A stretch of 64,000 nucleotides of DNA, taken from Chitinophagales bacterium. GTDB taxonomy: Bacteria > Bacteroidota > Bacteroidia > Chitinophagales > CAIOSU01. Below, one piece after another: positions 61,769 through 64,000 of this stretch. The DNA is taken from positions 202,786-266,785 of the forward strand of contig JBBDNB010000043.1 in NCBI GenBank assembly GCA_040877935.1, given 5' to 3'. Both the position numbers and the translations under genes were made by a program. Position 1 is the first letter of the stretch, and each line of letters starts with the position of its first letter. Under the pieces are notes generated by a model. It was not told the origin of the DNA. It searched no databases and saw only the letters and a program-made list of their open reading frames with translations.

Positions 61769-63253
61769 TCAGAATTTTCGTGATGACCATCTGCTCTTTT
61801 TCAAGCTGCGTCCGTTTTCGCTCAACTCGTGTTTTGATTTTTGTTCTTTCAATAGCCTGTGGGAGAGGAGAGCGGCAATTTTAGCTTCTGCTTTATCTTC
61901 TACCTGCATGGCTTTGGGGTCAAAATGCTCTTTCACGAAATTGGTAGAAAAATCCCCGCTTACGAAAGCAGGATGCTTCATTACGTATGTCCCGAAAGCG
62001 AGTGTGTTTTTCACCCCTACAATTTTATAATCCTCTATGGCTCTTATCATCCGCTGAATGGCCTCTTCCCGGTCTTTTCCATAAGTAACCAGTTTAGAGA
62101 TCATAGGGTCGTAATAAATGGGAATATCCATGCCCTGTTCAAAACCATCATCTACCCGTACGCCCGGTCCGAGTGGACGTTGGTATTTCTTTAATTTTCC
62201 GATATCTGGCAAAAAATTATTTTGTGGATCCTCAGCATATACACGCAACTCAATGGCATGTCCCTGTATTTTTAAATCCTCTTGTTTATAAAGTAGTTTT
62301 TCTCCCTTTGCAATTCGAACCTGTTCTTTTACCAAATCAATTCCGGTGATTAGCTCGGTTACAGGATGTTCTACCTGCAATCGGGTATTCATTTCCAGGA
62401 AGTAAAAATTCAATTGGTCATCTAGCAGAAACTCAACGGTACCCGCACCTTCATAATTACAAGCACGCGCTACATCTATGGCACATTGCCCCATTTTCTG
62501 GCGAATTTCTGGGGTCAGAACTGCCGATGGAGCTTCTTCAATCACTTTTTGATGCCTGCGCTGAATGGAGCAATCGCGTTCAAAAAGGTGCAGGAAGTTG
62601 TTGTGTCGATCGCACAAAACCTGTATTTCGATGTGTCGCGGTTTGGTTACGAATTTTTCAATAAAAACCGAACCATCACCAAAAGAGCTGGTGGCTTCGC
62701 TTACGGCCAATTTCATTTGCGATTCAAATTCCCCGGCATTTTCTACAATGCGCATTCCTTTGCCACCTCCACCGGCAGCGGCTTTTATCAAAATGGGAAA
62801 GCCAATATCCTTTGCAATCTTTTTCGCTTTAGGAATATCTTTTATAGCGTGGTCTGTACCGGGCACCAAAGGGATATCAAATTTTTTAACGGCATCTTTG
62901 GCAGTCAACTTATTGCCCATAGCGCTGATACTTTCGGGTGAAGGGCCTATGAATATGATTCCTGCATCTTTAACTTTTTGGGAGAATTCAGCATTCTCAG
63001 ATAAGAAGCCATAGCCCGGATGTATGCCATCTACATTTAGCTTTTTAGCAGTGGCAATGATTTTATCCATCAACAAATAGGATTGATTGGATGGCGGAGG
63101 GCCAAGGCATACAGCTTCATCGGCAAATTTCACATGTGGCGACAAGCGATCGACTTCTGAAAATACCGCTACAGTTTTAATGTTCATTTCCTTAAGCGAG
63201 CGCATGATGCGCAGTGCTATCTCTCCCCGGTTGGCTACCAATACTTTTTCCAT
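61769..63253 (-). CDS. accC: Acyl-CoA carboxylase biotin carboxylase subunit
   Basis: 494 residues from the ATG at 63253 (a GTG one codon upstream is also in frame). KVLVANRGEIALRIMRSL at the start, the ATP-grasp region KAAAGGGGKGMRIV and FLEMNTRLQVEHPVTE are all present and conserved. It is slightly longer than AccC of acetyl-CoA carboxylase, with a basic C-terminal tail (SLKKSRWSSRKF). It could therefore be the biotin carboxylase subunit of a propionyl- or acyl-CoA carboxylase instead; the tail makes me cautious. No biotin-carrier (AccB) gene adjoins it upstream within 750 bp. The gene opens a minus-strand unit with the 61193 gene. Confidence 0.85.
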   Translation of the reverse strand: MEKVLVANRGEIALRIMRSLKEMNIKTVAVFSEVDRLSPHVKFADEAVCLGPPPSNQSYLLMDKIIATAKKLNVDGIHPGYGFLSENAEFSQKVKDAGIIFIGPSPESISAMGNKLTAKDAVKKFDIPLVPGTDHAIKDIPKAKKIAKDIGFPILIKAAAGGGGKGMRIVENAGEFESQMKLAVSEATSSFGDGSVFIEKFVTKPRHIEIQVLCDRHNNFLHLFERDCSIQRRHQKVIEEAPSAVLTPEIRQKMGQCAIDVARACNYEGAGTVEFLLDDQLNFYFLEMNTRLQVEHPVTELITGIDLVKEQVRIAKGEKLLYKQEDLKIQGHAIELRVYAEDPQNNFLPDIGKLKKYQRPLGPGVRVDDGFEQGMDIPIYYDPMISKLVTYGKDREEAIQRMIRAIEDYKIVGVKNTLAFGTYVMKHPAFVSGDFSTNFVKEHFDPKAMQVEDKAEAKIAALLSHRLLKEQKSKHELSENGRSLKKSRWSSRKF

Positions 63254-63500
63254 CACTGATTTTTAATGAATTGCTAAGTTAGGGATTTGTGGATTTAAAT
63301 GTAGTTCCTTCAATCAATCTCTTGCTATTCCTGCGAATGGAAAATTTTTTGTCGCTCGATATATGCTATTCTGGACACTACCTTTGCTCATCCTCAATTT
63401 GATTGCTGGTAATCCCTAGTGTGGACACTACTGATAGGAGTGAAAGCTTGTTGCGCAGCACTTTGTTTTTTGTCTTATATCCCAAAATTCTGAAAGGTGC

Positions 63501-63567
63501 GACCCCGCTGGGGTCGGGTTTATCGTTGAAGTCGCATCTTTATAAACATGCCATCCTTCCAGGATGG
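63501..63567. repeat. Two perfect hairpins
   Basis: GACCCCGCTGGGGTC (63501-63515) is a perfect 6-bp-stem palindrome. CCATCC/GGATGG (63551-63556 with 63562-63567) forms a second hairpin preceded by TCTTTATAAACA. The TCTTTATAAACA-ATCCTT arrangement recurs at about 63886-63906. Confidence 0.6.
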
Positions 63568-63585
63568 ATAAAAGTTCTTGTTTAA

Positions 63586-63798
63586 ATTAAACCCGGGTTA
63601 TGCATTGGAACTTTGTGATGAGAGTTGAAAGCACAACCTGCCTGCCGGCTGAGGCAGGTAAAATCAGGCTGTTTGGTCCCGACAACAGTACGGGGTAGCA
63701 TAGCATCGCTATGGTGAAATTGAAAATAGCAACGAAGTGCTGATTTTGAAGTGATTTCAAGTTGCAATAAATTTTCTAATGCATACTCTGGGTTAAAA
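63586..63798. mobile_element. MITE-like element with imperfect terminal inverted repeats
   Basis: The left end (63586-63635) starts ATTAAACCCGGGTTATGCAT and continues to GAAAGCAC. The reverse complement of the right end (63749-63798) starts TTTTAACCCAGAGTATGCAT and continues to TTGAAATCAC. Shared blocks include AACCC, TATGCATT and TTGAAA. The element is about 210 bp and has no coding capacity; a transposase is absent. The right end matches the solitary ends at 29211 and 61142. The centre holds a palindrome CCTGCCTGCCGGCTGAGGCA. No target-site duplication was verified. Confidence 0.55.
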
Positions 63799-63883
63799 GG
63801 CTCTTGTATTGATTGAATATTTTTAGGATTCATTCAAAGCAAATCGCACTGATGCCAGCGAAATCAAATGTTTTTTGACAGGA

Positions 63884-63917
63884 TGTCTTTATAAACAAAT
63901 CATCCTTGCGCGATGAT
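63884..63917 (+). repeat. Second copy of the TCTTTATAAACA hairpin motif
   Basis: TCTTTATAAACA, then AATCATCCTT and GCGCGATGATG, aligned with 63537-63567. Both contain an ATCC/GAT-type small hairpin. The two copies are in the same orientation and lie on either side of the MITE-like element. Confidence 0.5.
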
Positions 63918-64000
63918 GTTGTTTTTTCAGAAGGGAAGAAATCAGCAATATTTAGTGTTTGGTCGAGACCTCCAATCACTATACTATCATTGAATTTCTG

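Larger units (their letters stand above)
63257..64000. other. 744-bp gap rich in repeats
   Basis: No credible gene. The region contains two TGGACACTAC motifs (63372-63381, 63422-63431), two hairpins (63501-63515, 63551-63567), a MITE-like inverted-repeat element (63586-63798) and a second copy of the hairpin-containing motif at about 63886-63917. The accC promoter should lie in the first about 100 bp, but no clear consensus is visible. Confidence 0.6.

Noticed and set aside
62486..62941. 151-codon plus-strand frame
   Set aside because: Antisense to the biotin carboxylase gene.
63582..63833. 83-codon minus-strand frame
   Set aside because: Coincides with the MITE-like inverted-repeat element and reads through both ends; not a gene.
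1..64000. tRNA, rRNA or riboswitch genes
   Set aside because: No segment with the expected conserved stems or motifs was noticed on either strand; a covariance-model search could not be run here.

Overview
The window looks like chromosomal DNA of a Bacteroidota bacterium, probably a gliding-type or marine lineage (Cytophagia/Saprospiria-like) rather than Bacteroidales. The main evidence is type IX secretion: SprB-repeat proteins with gliding-motility-type C-termini, a PorP/SprF partner, and cargo with type A sorting domains. The bacillithiol deacetylase BshB1, the AT-rich composition, the lack of Shine-Dalgarno signals and the occasional GTG/TTG starts all fit. No tRNA, rRNA or CRISPR array was seen.

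Region 1 (1-9.8 kb): a partial Gfo/Idh/MocA oxidoreductase is followed by a tight forward operon of methyltransferase, UbiA-like membrane prenyltransferase, two-domain glycosyltransferase and radical SAM enzyme. Two paralogous radical SAM genes converge on it from the other strand. Region 2 (9.8-33.1 kb) is an accessory locus containing two more radical SAM enzymes with an N-terminal cysteine (twitch/SPASM-like) module, two B12-binding-type radical SAM enzymes, six full-length SGNH-hydrolase-like proteins, three large polytopic membrane proteins, small membrane proteins, a CotH-kinase lipoprotein and an orphan DUF5989 peptide. I infer a surface glycan or glycolipid pathway using radical chemistry and O-acyl editing, but no substrate can be read from the sequence. 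Its right part (29-33 kb) is decayed: a frameshifted partial copy of an SGNH gene, two SGNH C-terminal fragments and a truncated IS4-type transposase.

Region 3 (33.5-35.8 kb) is a thiol-redox operon: trxB, a Cys-type glutathione peroxidase and bshB1. Region 4 (35.9-55.8 kb) is devoted to type IX secretion: porP/sprF, two giant proteins with 15 SprB repeats each, a small secreted protein, and a 3045-residue mosaic protein with 16 Ig-like repeats, a seven-repeat RCC1 propeller and a type A sorting tail. Region 5 (55.8-59.5 kb) holds a MORN/YwqK-like protein and several orphan AT-rich genes separated by a palindromic repeat. Region 6 (59.6-64 kb) holds a T9SS-sorted alpha/beta hydrolase, a small secreted protein, a biotin carboxylase and a repeat-rich gap with a MITE-like element.

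Several structures are not explained by genes: about 100-bp inverted repeats bracketing one radical SAM gene, a perfect 25-bp inverted pair 14 kb apart, and a dispersed element end at 29.2, 61.1 and 63.6-63.8 kb, one copy of which abuts the decayed SGNH duplicate.
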